DNA from: Chara braunii
Taxonomy: Eukaryota; Streptophyta; Charophyceae; Charales; Characeae
DNA: 26,519 bases
Reading direction: 5' to 3'
Assembly (NCBI GenBank): GCA_003427395.1
Contig: BFEA01000662.1
Location: 128,451 to 154,969, forward strand
Of the stretch, positions 1 to 8,474 are shown in pieces. A program made the position numbers and the translations under genes. A model generated the notes under the pieces. The model saw only the letters and a program-made list of their open reading frames with translations, was not told the DNA's origin and made no database searches. How positions within the stretch are numbered: position 1 is the first letter of the stretch; each line of letters begins with the position of its first letter.

Positions 1-34
1 GGGATGCTCCAAGATACTAACTTACTATTGTCCC
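1..34 (+). repeat. Direct copy of 22794-22827 at the contig edge
   Basis: The first 34 bases are identical to 22794-22827 on the same strand. At 22828 the genomic sequence continues normally, whereas here it runs straight into adapter sequence. The copy is therefore best read as the far end of a circularised mate-pair fragment left on the contig by an untrimmed read. It should not be read as a genomic repeat. Confidence 0.9.
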
Positions 35-71
35 TGTCTCTTATACACATCTAGATGTGTATAAGAGACAG
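34..71. other. Nextera (Tn5 mosaic end) mate-pair junction adapter
   Basis: Bases 34-52 are CTGTCTCTTATACACATCT and 53-71 are its exact reverse complement. This is the 38-bp junction made by two back-to-back 19-bp Tn5 mosaic ends in Nextera mate-pair libraries. It is a sequencing reagent, not biology, and any open frame crossing it is artificial. Annotation should start after base 71. Confidence 0.97.
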
Positions 72-98
72 GAGAGAGAGAGAGAGAGAGAGAGAGAG
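72..98 (+). repeat. (GA)n microsatellite
   Basis: An uninterrupted GA dinucleotide run directly follows the adapter. It is probably the true left end of the genomic insert. Longer GA runs occur at 16157-16330. Confidence 0.9.
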
Positions 99-240
99 CA
101 AAGGGCACCCCTTACATCAATTCAAGGACCCCTGCAGGTAACCCACATGGCCCCTACAATGTATATGGACATTGTGGAGTCATTGAGGACCAATGCTTCA
201 AGGGGCAGGATGGCTGTGTCATATGTTGAAAAAGTGGGCG

Positions 241-581
241 CAGACCACCAATATATGCTGTGCGTTAGAGTTCACATCTGTAGCTTGGCAGTTATGGGGT
301 CACAGATTCAGCTAGACCCTGTTCATGTCTCCACATGATTCTCAGGGCCTCGCTCCACCACGCACCAAATGTAGAACAACATTAGAATGAATCTTCTGCT
401 AAAGCATGGAACCATACACCACCATATGCTATGTCTTTTGTGCATGTGGTGGTAGTGGAGCCAGGCCCATTGGGCCACTGTACATATTCATAAAACGAGA
501 GAGCTACAGGCATCTTCATCTTATCCCATAACTGCCGACATGCAGACCTGAATGCCAATCTTCAGCATATATTGGTGGTCG
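241..581. repeat. Foldback element with about 60-bp inverted arms
   Basis: Arm 241-300 pairs with arm 522-581. Two blocks are perfect: GACCACCAATATATGCTG (243-260) against 563-580, and GGCAGTTATGGG (287-298) against 525-536. The spacer is about 220 bp and contains a smaller inverted-repeat element at 345-468, so the structure is nested. No transposase-like frame is present. It looks like a non-autonomous foldback DNA transposon or an inverted duplication. Confidence 0.65.
345..468 (-). mobile_element. Tourist-like MITE, copy 1
   Basis: This 124-bp element has terminal inverted repeats starting GGGCCTCGCTCCAC and ending in the complement of GGGCCTGGCTCCAC. Its interior contains ACCAAATGT and GAATGAATCTTC. 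Those motifs recur in the reverse complement of the copy at 3767-3891, so the two lie in opposite orientations. Termini beginning GGGCC fit PIF/Harbinger (Tourist) elements. Flanking trinucleotides (TCA/ATT) do not match, so the target duplication is decayed or absent. Confidence 0.6.
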
Positions 582-925
582 GCTGGCCCTGCCAAGCATA
601 TCTCGTGACCTCTCCGAAGCACTGCGGGCCAGATTGCTGTTGGGCAATTACTCCCTTTTCGCGGACCTTCATTTTTCCGGTGCGGTGTGTGACGCGTACG
701 CAAATCCATGCACCGAGGTGCACCGCAACTGTTGTTTATAACTTTATACTGACTTTATAGTGCTTTATACCTTCTCTTATAAGCCCTGCTGGGCGCCAGA
801 CAGTTGCCACGCGCCAGTTGGTTGCAGTGAGCATCAGAATCTTCCATGAGTCTTCTAGGCTCTTCTTGCTTCGACCTGGAAGCAGGCCGCTCGGCCTATC
901 AGAATGCAGGGGACACCTCAGTGAG
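582..925. other. Intergenic spacer, no gene seen
   Basis: No convincing coding frame is visible. From about 780 onward the sequence resembles 11870 onward (shared CAGACAGTTGC and CGCCAGTTGGTT blocks), so it belongs to the dispersed repeat described for 780-1520. Confidence 0.4.
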
Positions 926-1520
926 CGCGGGGGTTGGGTTGGGGGCACCTAACTTGCTGCGGGCCCAGGCCACCACTGTCTGAACAGGCCTGGGCGCAGA
1001 CACTTTGGCCCAACCTGAAGGCGGGGGTTGGGTTGGGTGCACCTAACTGCTGCGGGCCCAGGCCACCACTGTCTGAACGGGCCTGGGCGCAGACACTTTG
1101 GCCCAACTTGAAGCTACTGGGCACACAAGGACACCCGCCCAAGCAACGTTCGGGCCAGGCCACTTCGCATATAGGAAAGTGCCTGACTGTGAGCAAGGCA
1201 TTCGGGCACTTGGGTGCAAGGCGGCAGTGCCGCTATTTTGAGCGCTGATGCTGCTAGCGCTAGTGCTTGGGCGCACGCTTCGCAAGGGAAGGTGAGCGCT
1301 GCCTGAAGGCAGCGAGCAACAAGCCAGCCATAGCCGGGGCGTGGGTGCAGTAGATGTCGGTGGAGGTGGTGGTGATCTTTGGCAGAGGGGAGCTGTGGGA
1401 GAAGACGGGGGTGAGCATTGGCGAGGGAGGAGATGTGAGAGCACGTACCTGGTCCTGGAGGAGGTCTGCATGGTCAACATCTGCACGAACTTAGCGTGCT
1501 GCTGCTGACGTCATCTAGTT
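780..1520 (+). repeat. Old dispersed repeat, copy 1
   Basis: Several short blocks recur in the same order at 11870-12330: CAGACAGTTGC with CGCCAGTTGGTT, GGGCGCAGACACT, GATGTGAGA followed by ACGTACCTG, GGTCTGCAT, and GACGTCA. The segments between them have diverged or been lost. The family is unknown; an LTR-type or large non-autonomous element would fit. Open frames on either strand here are not conserved between the two copies and are not called as genes. Confidence 0.5.
927..1113 (+). repeat. 94-bp tandem duplication
   Basis: Unit 927-1020 is followed immediately by a near-identical unit at 1021-1113. Both begin GCGGGGGTTGGGTTGG and contain GGGCCCAGGCCACCACTG. The corresponding site in the related repeat near 12130-12190 has one diverged unit, so the duplication seems specific to this copy. 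Confidence 0.85.
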
Positions 1521-1734
1521 GCTTCGCCATTAGAATAGGCTAGTATAGCAGCCGTGCGATCGCTGTCTAGGCGCTGAGCGCCAATAGGGAGGAAGAACTT
1601 CGGATACATTGTTGATGGTGGCGAGAGAGGGCTTGCATTGAGAATTGAGCTCGCTGCTTTGGTTCTCCTTTGGTGTGATTTTGGTGCTTTTTTTTCTTTT
1701 AATACAAAAAAAGGAGTATATTATATCATCACAG

Positions 1735-1758
1735 GCTGGGAAACGGGCCCAGCGTCCC
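1735..1758 (-). repeat. LINE 3'-tail fragment (subfamily B, reverse)
   Basis: GCTGGGAAACGGGCCCAGCGTCCC is the reverse complement of the subfamily B tail start. A T-rich stretch lies upstream (1688-1702). The central part of the tail is missing. GGGCCC, rather than GGACCC, assigns it to subfamily B. Confidence 0.6.
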
Positions 1759-1769
1759 TCACATCAATA

Positions 1770-2333
1770 ACCACGGGCTGCAGGGATGCTTTGGGGACAG
1801 CTCACGACCATCTGGCTTTCAATGTGATGTTGCAATTTGGAATTCTGTCATGTCATTTTTTTTGCTCATTTTCCTTGCATTTGAATGATAAAGTTACTAT
1901 TGCTCGTCATAAATATGATAAATGATACTATTATGATAGTAAATTAAATTAGTCAATATATAACAGCAGGCAGACTGCGGCAAAACAGCCTGTCGGGAGA
2001 CACAGTCGCACAGTAGACAAAACATACACACTAAGAAGCAGCACAGCGAAGTCAAAATATTGAAGTTTATTGAAAATAAAATATAAATATTGTAATTTAT
2101 GGAATTATAATTCAATTATTCACATACAATATCTTTATTGAAGTTTATTTACAAATCATTGAAATCAATGAATAAAATTGGAATAATACAAATCACTTTC
2201 GATTCCCTTACTGAATGGATGGAGCCAATTAAAAGTGCATTTTTAAATGCTTCTGTTCCCCTTTTTGATAGATGCACGGAATTGTGTTTGCTCCATACAG
2301 TTACCTAACCAATTACAATAGGGTCAGTCAGCA
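1770..2333. other. AT-rich spacer, no gene seen
   Basis: This strongly AT-rich stretch contains a short repeated block (ATTGAAGTTTATT near 2061 and 2136) and no coding frame I would support. A segment near 2175-2195 (ATAAAATTGG) superficially resembles U6 RNA but is too short and AT-rich to call. Confidence 0.4.
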
Positions 2334-2737
2334 TTGCTGATATCTCACAGAGAAAACAAATTGCATGTCCTTCGTTGGAATTCTTGGATCCCCAATCCCA
2401 CCTCCACACCCTCTCCTCCCCCCCCCTCTCTTTTCCTCCTCCCCTCTCGCCCACCACCGCCAAAACCACAGCCCAGCCTCAGCCCAACCCCGCCAACTTT
2501 ATGCCAATACACCCTTCAATTGACTAAGTGCCTTTTTTTATTACGTGAATGTGGACAGTGCTCCTGTTTTGTGTACCTGTCAGGTATCCAGTCCAGATAC
2601 CTAAGGGCAATGGCTTACATGAGTTTTGTCTATGGGCTCATTGCGCTGTTGACGTCAAAGGTAACTAACTCCTACACCTCTCTGTCGCACTTGGTCTTCG
2701 CAAGCTCATACTCCCTTGCCCTGCTTGCCTTCTGTGT

Positions 2738-3012
2738 GTGTTCCAAGTCCCAAAAGTTCCAGAAGTTCCAAATTCCAAAACTTCTTCCAAAAGTTCCAAG
2801 ACTTGCAAAGGTCCCAAAAGTTCCAGAACTTCCAGTTCCAAAAGTTCCAACTCCTTTGGTTTCTGTATGTGTTCCAAGTTCCAAGTTCCAAAACTTCTTC
2901 CCAAAATTCCAAAACTTGCAAAAGTCCCAAAACTTCCAAAACTTCCAGGAGTTCCAAAAGTTCCAACTCCTTTGGTTTCTGTATGTGTTCCAAGTTCCAA
3001 GTTCCAAAACTT
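2738..3012 (+). repeat. TTCCAA minisatellite with a 116-bp higher-order unit
   Basis: The region is built from degenerate 9-11 bp units such as TTCCAAAAG, TTCCAAGTT and TTCCAGAAC. A longer block containing CTCCTTTGGTTTCTGTATGT starts at 2851 and again at 2967, a 116-bp period. Because the unit lacks stop codons in several frames, long overlapping frames appear on both strands. They are low-complexity products of the repeat, not genes. Confidence 0.9.
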
Positions 3013-3043
3013 TTCACTCCTTTGCCTTCGCAAGTTTGTATTC

Positions 3044-3100
3044 ATACGACTGCCTTTTCCTACGCGTTACGACTGCCCTTTCCTACGCGTTACGACTGCC
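3044..3100 (+). repeat. 23-bp tandem repeat, about 2.5 copies
   Basis: TACGCGTTACGACTGCC occurs at 3061 and 3084, preceded by a partial unit ending in ACGACTGCC. The period is 23 bp. Confidence 0.85.
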
Positions 3101-3766
3101 AACCCCTTGGCCACCATTTCCAACTACTTTCCGGCCGGTTTCGCTACACCCCATAATAATAGAGTTACAACTTGTACGCGCAATCGCATAATATGCGGTC
3201 GCACTTCGACATGGACTCAAAACACATGCACGGTCAGTCGGTCACACATGGTTTTGCACATGAGAGGGAGTCACACGCATTGCTGTTGCCAAGTTTATGC
3301 TGCATGCCTATAGCCCCAGTGGCTATTGCCAAGATTTGGGCTCTACCCCCTGTGGCGGCTATTGCGAGGACTGCGGCTAATGCTCCTAATGATTATAGCC
3401 ACACAGGTGATGGGTATATTCAACTACTATACTGACCAGGTAATCCTGGCGCCAGTCCCTCATGGCTATTGCCTGATAGCCCCTTGCTTCCGAGTCCATA
3501 GTTCTTTCCCATTGTTTTGCAGATACCTACTACAGTCTCTTCTAAAACTTGTTAAAAAGGAAGGCTGAGAGAGGGAAAGAAAGAAAGCAGGAATTGTTGT
3601 CATGGAGGCATTCTGGCAAACAGTGCTTCCATTAGATTAGAGGCATTTCTGCAAACACTGTTTTTTCTTAGGAAAGTTCGGAGACATATCGGGGAAGTAT
3701 CTGCACAGCAGTGCCTTGAGATTACCTTCTTCCCCCCAAAACAAAACACAATCTCTTCGTCACTAT
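3101..3766. other. Spacer, no gene seen
   Basis: No coding frame has recognisable domains. Short internal duplications are visible near 3604-3660 (AGGCATTCTGGCAAACAGTG and AGGCATTTCTGCAAACACTG). Confidence 0.4.
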
Positions 3767-3891
3767 GGGCCTCACTCCACTTCTCTCCACATGCGCAAAA
3801 AAGACAAAAAATACGGTGGTGTGTCCTTCCCATGTTCTAGCGGAAGATTCATTCTCATTTTGCACATTTGGTGAGTAGTGGAGCAAGGCCC
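3767..3891 (+). mobile_element. Tourist-like MITE, copy 2
   Basis: This 125-bp element has termini GGGCCTCACTCCACTTCTC and the complement of GGGCCTTGCTCCACTACTC. TAT flanks it on both sides, consistent with a 3-bp target duplication. The interior (CATGTTCTAGCGGAAGATTC, then TTTTGCACATTTGG) is also found inside the large palindrome at 16340-16530. GGGCC termini with a 3-bp duplication fit PIF/Harbinger-derived MITEs. No transposase is present. Confidence 0.65.
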
Positions 3892-4084
3892 TATATTGGA
3901 CCCAAAAACAAACAAAGACGGTTGATACCTTGATGATCAGGGTGTGTTGCGTGTTCGGGGGAAGACGGTAGCATTCCCAATTTCCGCATATGGCTATGAC
4001 GGTTTATCTACTTTCGGCCTTTTTTTTCAGGCTATGTGTCAGGACCCCCTTGAACCACTAGTACGCAGCCCCAGCCTTGCAGAA

Positions 4085-4475
4085 AATGTTTCGTCACCTA
4101 CTCCGAATTTGTTTTGCGCCTTGAGCCCAGCGGACAACAATGGCTGCTGGCGCCAGCCAAAAAATAAAAAAAGTGCGCTGCTTGCGGTTCGGAAAAGCTT
4201 GGAAAGGGCGCCAGGTCCGGGTGTACTGGTGATTTAAGGCCAGGCATTGACTTTTCTTCGCCATAGAAATACTGTAAAGAAGTACCAACCACCTACTCCG
4301 AATTTTTTTTGCACCTTGAGCCCAGCGGACAACAATGGCTGGTGGCGCCAGCCAAAAAAGAAAAACATTGCGCTGCTGGCAGTTCGGAAAAGCTTGGAAA
4401 GGCCGCCAGGTCCGGGTGTACTGGTGATCTAAGACCAGCCATTGCCTTTTCTTCGCCATAGAGATTCAGTAAAGA
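4085..4475 (+). repeat. 195-bp tandem duplication
   Basis: Two units begin at CCTACTCCGAATTT (4097 and 4292), 195 bp apart, and both end near GTAAAGA (4280 and 4475). They differ by scattered substitutions such as GCTGCTGG against GCTGGTGG. Open frames on both strands simply mirror the duplication. I see no known domain. Confidence 0.9.
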
Positions 4476-4699
4476 TTCCGTGAGGTGTGGGGTCCCCGAA
4501 ACACTTCCGCGGCAAACTTTTTCCTTTCCGCATTCCTGTGGGGTCCGACCCTTAGCTTTTTGCTGTCTTCAAGGACTCCGGCCTCAGTTATATTGAATTT
4601 AAATGAAATTGAGACTGGTTTGATTGAAAAAAACAAGGAAAAAAAAAAAAAGGGGGCACTTAACTGCTGATGATCCAATGTCTTTGGAGTCACTCGGAG

Positions 4700-4732
4700 G
4701 ACAACCAACTAAGTTGTTGTTGTTGTTGTTGG
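4700..4732 (+). repeat. GACAACCAACTAAGTTGT motif and (GTT)n
   Basis: The 18-bp string GACAACCAACTAAGTTGT recurs exactly at 8967-8984. It forms a small inverted repeat (ACAAC...GTTGT). Here it runs into a (GTT)n tract. Its role is unknown. Confidence 0.5.
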
Positions 4733-4733
4733 T

Positions 4734-4894
4734 TTCTTTTTTTTTTCTTTTTTTAATTTTATTTTAACCGAAACATATGTGGCAACCTATTATTGGAGGT
4801 GATACGAGCATCCTCCAATAGCAAGCCCCAGTTTATAGATGACTCTAATCTATTGGTGGGGAGCATCACCTGCTGGAAACCGGGTCCACGCCCC
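4734..4894 (-). mobile_element. LINE 3' tail, subfamily A (reverse), diverged stem
   Basis: Read on the minus strand, this is GGTTTCCAGCAGGTGATGCTCCCCACC..., then the terminal hairpin, then an A-rich tail (T-rich on plus, 4736-4775). The hairpin arms are TATTGGAGG (4791-4799) and CCTCCAATA (4812-4820). They are entirely different from the GCTAGTGGTG arms of other copies, yet pair perfectly around a related loop (TGCTCGTATCA on the minus strand). Confidence 0.75.
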
Positions 4895-4899
4895 ACTGA

Positions 4900-5639
4900 C
4901 AAGATTGGAGACAATATACCTGGCGGAACAACATTGATTGCCCTCTCACGAGGGGATTGACTGCCCGCCCAATTATCAGCCAGGTCACGGAATGTATGAA
5001 GATCGATCCATGGGAAGGCAAACTATCCTCCAATCACCCTAATCCTTCACAGTCACAATCGTGCAAAACAAACCCTAGGCACCCTCCGTGCATAAGGCCG
5101 CTACCCAACTCCATGATTCACATTTTCCGCCAGCGGAGGAAGTCTGCCTACCCTTTCTTATCCTAAGCTATTCACCTGGCGAAAATCATTCTCACAAGAT
5201 TGTTTTTGTCAAATTTCTGGCAGAGGTTGGCGACATCTGCGACATATATCATTATTTTTATTATTATTATTATTATTATTATCACACATCTGCCATGCAT
5301 ACTCTTCCCCCTTCCATTTCGCCAACCAGAGTTATGCCCATCCCTTATTGATTGTCCTATCTCCCTCCCCTATCCCCCACCCAAACGACAAACCTTCCTC
5401 TCGCTCCTCTCCATCGTGGCCCCCACCCAGTGGCAGCCACAGAATATGACAGTCAGGACCGGCAATAGGGAGGGGGCAGGGGGAAACCCTAGGTCAAAGA
5501 GAGACGCCGACATGCGATATTTACGCAGGAGTGAAACAATCAAAACACATGCCAAACCCATCGAATCCACCCCGCCCCGTGGTCAACTGTCTGAGCCACC
5601 CCCATGATTGTACGACGCCGCAGCTCATTAGTATTACCC
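4900..5639. other. Spacer with a (TTA)n microsatellite
   Basis: No supported gene. A TTA trinucleotide run lies at about 5254-5281. Frames through it are hydrophobic low-complexity strings. The remainder is C-rich sequence without recognisable domains. Confidence 0.45.
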
Positions 5640-6420
5640 TCTGGGGGGGAATGGCACACCCCTGCGAAATCAGAAAAAGCCCTGTCATCAGGGAGTAAGA
5701 CAGTGTTGGAGAACTTTGGAATGTTTTGCTAGGGATTTCGAGGGTTTTGGAGCATTTGCAGGACCTCTGCGGTCTACTTCCATACTTCCTGAATTAATGT
5801 AAGTGTTCTCAGGCGTTTTCTCAGCTGAAGCCGGGTAACGGCCCCGGTATCGCAAAAAAGAGATCGAGGCGAGTGAGAGAAGGATATCACGCGTCCTACT
5901 AGCGAGGGGGCTAGCTGGTAGGATGGGAATAGGGTATAGCAGCAGCGGAGATGGTGGCTCTGCTGCAGTAAGTCTTGCCGAAGTGGGGTAGGGGATTGAT
6001 TGGTGGTGTCTAAGTCTCTTTCCGAATTGTGCATATGATTTTGTTCAAAAAACAAACAAGGGGGAGTGGGGTCTTCAAAGACAGAGATGGTGGGATATCA
6101 AACATCCTACTAGTGAAGGGGCTAGCTGGTAGGATGGAAATAGGGTACAGCAGCAACGGAGATGGTGGCTCTGCTGCAGTAAGTCTTGCCGGAGTGAGGC
6201 CAAGAGGATGGATGGGGGGTTTCTGAGTCGGTTTCTGAATTTTGTCTAATTCCGAAGTCTATCGTAGTAATTTCCTAAGTAGCCCCAATTTCTTCTTAGC
6301 CAAGCTGGGTAATGGCCCCGGTACCTCAACTTTCAAAGTCTGTGTAAATTTTCATATGGGACGCTGGGCCCAGTTCCCAACACGTGCTGCTCCCCACGAA
6401 TAGATTGGAGCCTTGTTCCC

Positions 6421-6452
<32 letters not shown>
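5640..6452 (+). mobile_element. 5'-truncated LINE of subfamily B: 3' region, tail and poly(A)
   Basis: This segment aligns block by block with the reverse strand of 18114-18570. The shared blocks are CAGTGTTGGAG with TAGGGATTT (5701-5750), the CCTACTAG...GGCTAGCTGGTAGGAT block, and the tail. It ends with GGGACGCTGGGCCC (from 6358), a GGAGCC box and a 29-bp A run (6424-6452). No coding frame is left, so it is 3' untranslated LINE sequence. A CCGGGTAAYGGCCCCGG palindromic block occurs at about 5831 and 6308. Confidence 0.65.
5883..6225 (+). repeat. Duplicated about 130-bp block (period about 210)
   Basis: Both 5883-6010 and 6093-6225 contain GGGGCTAGCTGGTAGGATGG, then GAGATGGTGGCTCTGCTGCAG, then TAAGTCTTGCCG. 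A single reverse-strand relative lies at 18300-18420. The duplication is therefore internal to this LINE copy or typical of one sublineage. Confidence 0.85.
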
Positions 6453-6455
<3 letters not shown>

Positions 6456-6893
6456 CGATAAATCATCACACATGATATCATTGCCCGCATCAGCCTGCTG
6501 GGTAGATAACGAATCAATTGTAAGAAAACCTTTGAGAGCAAGTGGGGGAACCGCATCACCTACCTCCGCCGAAGCACCGTTGTCAAACAATGATGACAAT
6601 TCCTTTTGACCTTCTGCGGATTGTTGGTAAGACTGTGAAACAAATGTCAACAAAACTTCCAGAGCAAACGCTCGGATCGCCGCTCCCACATCCGTCAAAT
6701 CTTCATTATTCACTACAACAGTCTGAGACTGATAGCCAAACGATACTGACACCATGAGATCGTCACCCAATTCATCACTCGCCTGAGCAAATGGCCACTG
6801 TTGCTGGATACAGAGTGGAGTAAATTGGTGATGTCGCTGCTGTAGATGTTGTAACCAGAGGAGGGAAGGTCTCACAACAAAACGTATCAGCAT
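6333..6893 (-). CDS. Uncharacterised minus-strand coding candidate
   Basis: No family recognised. The minus-strand frame is open from 6893 to about 6455. It then runs through the poly(A) of the subfamily B tail, which cannot be original coding sequence. The middle part (on minus, from about 6782 to 6572) has balanced composition, for example ...AAIRAFALEVLLTFVSQSYQ.... It is bounded by a CAG acceptor-like site (TTTGCTCAG|GCG) and a GAG|GTAGGT donor-like site, so a roughly 210-bp internal exon is conceivable. The LINE at 6845-8255 may interrupt the same host locus. A chance frame remains quite possible. Confidence 0.25.
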
Positions 6894-7500
6894 CCATCAG
6901 TTGTCGGCCAAATCAGCCTATAAAATGCTCAGACCTAAAAGAAGGTTGAGGGACATAGTAAACGACCGATGGGCCAGGCACCTGAATGTGGATCACTCTC
7001 TTATGTCACCAATCAAATGGTTCCAAGAACAAAAAGCAAAACCTATGAAAATCATATCCCTGCAATGGCAGATTGCCCACCGTTGTCTACCAACTAATGA
7101 CTGGCTAACGGATCACACTAACTTAGAACAAAAAGGTTTGCTGCTTCCATGGTGCCAACGGTGCCAGATCCTTTTTCCATTCCATAGGAAGACGGAAACC
7201 ATTGAGCAGATCTTTATGCAATGCCCGATAGCCCAATTCATATGGAGATGGTGGGATCGCATCTGGAGAAAGATGGAAACTGGAATCCCCTAGCCCTGGT
7301 CTTGGCAGGCCATTCTGGTCGGCCATTGGCCACAGACATAAGCAGCTACAACTTTCGTAAAAAACATGTACAAACTTGGAAGAAGAGCGGTCGTATGGGC
7401 ACCTTGGTGGCAAAGATGCACTTTTGCCATGGAAAAGGTGAGAGTAGAAGAATCAGAAATCACTGAACAGATCCAGCAGCAAATACACTCCGAACTCACA
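6871..7500 (+). pseudogene. LINE ORF2 C-terminus with zf-RVT domain (degraded)
   Basis: In a LINE this region follows the reverse transcriptase and is thought to help nucleic-acid binding. The frame shows LSAKSAYKML, then HRCLPTNDWL, then CQRC (near 7156) and ETIEQIFMQCPIAQFIWRWW, the order of the zf-RVT family (C-x2-C ... E...H/Q...C). Glutamine replaces the usual histidine. The frame stops at 7291-7293, after METGIP, and again near 7340. Homologous residues continue in the same frame (AVVWAPWWQRCTFAMEKV) to about 7500. The second stop-bearing relic at 17044 aligns along the same stretch. Confidence 0.75.
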
Positions 7501-7799
7501 TAGAGACGCTAGACACAAAAGCACAGTTAGACCTCCTTAAACAGGTAGAAGATGTCAGGAGACGGATCACAACTTTTTGCACAGATTGGGTGGGAAGGGA
7601 GAGAGAAGGATGGATTGCGAAAAAAGAATGGAGCGGAGACAAGGGAAAGGGACAGTGGGATTTGGAAGAGAGGAGAGACTACCGCCTATGTTTTAAAGAC
7701 TGGACAAACATTGAACCCTCTTTCCCACTCTGCCACCCCTCGGACTTCCCTGACCCCTTCCCACCCCATGCCCTTTCCTTGGCAGAAATCCTGTCCTGA
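7496..7799 (+). pseudogene. LINE ORF2 extreme C-terminus (shifted frame)
   Basis: After a +2/-1 shift near 7495 the protein continues as HIETLDTKAQLDLLKQ..., then TDWVGREREGWIAKKEW. It ends with DYRLCFKDWTNIEPS and FPDPFPPHALSLAEILS. The closing part is matched by DYHLHFHDWTRVDPSIP...FPDLFPP at 21158 in the other copy, which supports it as true coding sequence of this LINE. The stop at 7797-7799 is probably the native ORF2 end. Confidence 0.65.
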
Positions 7800-8108
7800 C
7801 TGAGCAATTCTGTTAACCCATCTTCTGCTAACTCATACGCAGATAAGGAATGGCCCTCCGGAGCCCTCCGGGGAGGTTATTCTCTCTTCTACTAAATTAC
7901 CCAAGCAGCTTTCCACGCAGCTTGAATATTCAAAGTCAATGAGTAGGGGGGAATAGTTAGGGGTTGGCAGGTATCTGGCTCCAGAGTGAGGTGGTTCCCC
8001 CTCCTCTCTAAGGCCCTGCTCAGTCAATCCCCTGGATTTCAGGGCAATCAATGCTGGCAGGCCCCCCGCAACTTTTCTCGGATGGTTCCCAACATTCAAT
8101 TTGTACAT
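7800..8108 (+). other. LINE-1 3' untranslated region
   Basis: This stretch shares order and wording with 21366-21550: GTTCCCCCTC with CTCTCTAA, then CTCAGTCAATCCCCTGGAT, AGGG, and ATCAATGCTGGCAGG, up to the tail. Conservation between two copies without an open frame shows it to be LINE 3' untranslated sequence. Confidence 0.75.
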
Positions 8109-8247
8109 GGGACGCTGGACCCGTTTTCCAGCAGGTGTTGCCCCCCACCAATAGATGGGGCCTCCCCCCAGGTGCTAGCGGTGTCTGCTCTTATCAGCAC
8201 CACTAGCAACGGCAGGGGTGTTTTGTTAAAAAAAAAAAAAAAAAAAA
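8109..8247 (+). repeat. LINE tail, subfamily A, with terminal hairpin and poly(A)
   Basis: The tail contains two short stems: GCTGG...CCAGC early, and the 3' terminal hairpin GCTAGCGGTG / CACCACTAGC (8174-8207). The apex is CTG-CTCTTAT-CAG. A 20-bp A run follows after a short linker. This copy is physically continuous with LINE coding sequence. It therefore shows what the many orphan tails in the window derive from. Confidence 0.85.
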
Positions 8248-8474
8248 GATGTTGTGATTGTCAATATTGCTCTTGTTGCCGCTGTTGATGTTGTTGATGT
8301 TGTTGACGTTGTAGATGTTGTTGATGTTGTTGATGCTGTCCATGTCACACTAACCTGGCCTTCAGATGAGAGCAACTCACCTGGTGGACTACCCACGTCT
8401 CCCCTTGCTAGAACCTGGGCAAACATGTCTTTCACGTGCGCCAGCATCCCAGCACACTCGTGTAGGGCAGTCAT
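8226..8474 (-). CDS. Minus-strand candidate overlapping 8471-8746
   Basis: Starts with ATG at 8474 inside the ATGA overlap with the upstream frame. About 35 residues look like protein (MTALHECAGMLAHVKDMFAQ...), followed by a Thr/Ser run encoded by a (GTT/GAT)n microsatellite (8283-8335), then the LINE poly(A). CCAG|GTGAGT about 95 bp into the frame is a good splice-donor match. The real coding part may therefore end there and continue in an exon elsewhere. No family recognised. Confidence 0.25.
   Translation of the reverse strand: MTALHECAGMLAHVKDMFAQVLARGDVGSPPGELLSSEGQVSVTWTASTTSTTSTTSTTSTTSTAATRAILTITTSFFFFFF

Larger units (their letters stand above)
6845..8255 (+). mobile_element. 5'-truncated LINE retrotransposon, subfamily A (copy LINE-1)
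   Basis: This relic has the C-terminal third of an ORF2-type reverse transcriptase (zf-RVT region onward), a 3' untranslated region, the subfamily A tail (from 8109), its terminal hairpin (8174-8207) and a poly(A) run (8228-8247). GATGTTGT lies on both sides (6845-6852 and 8248-8255), directly after the poly(A). This fits an 8-bp target-site duplication made by target-primed reverse transcription. Coding and untranslated parts align with the copy at 20191-21686. The element is dead because of stops and a frameshift. Confidence 0.75.

Noticed and set aside
1-338. Frame beginning in the first 100 bases
   Set aside because: It starts within the sequencing adapter and passes through a GA microsatellite.
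2172-2197. ATAAAATTGGAATAATACA resembles part of U6 RNA
   Set aside because: Only about 17 of 19 bases match, in an AT-rich context; the ACAGAGA box and internal stem-loop are missing.
2334-3313. Long overlapping frames on both strands (up to 285 codons)
   Set aside because: They arise because the TTCCAA minisatellite unit lacks stops in several frames; no domain or codon bias supports coding.
5200-5607. Frame with a hydrophobic IIIIII segment resembling a membrane helix
   Set aside because: The segment is a (TTA)n microsatellite.
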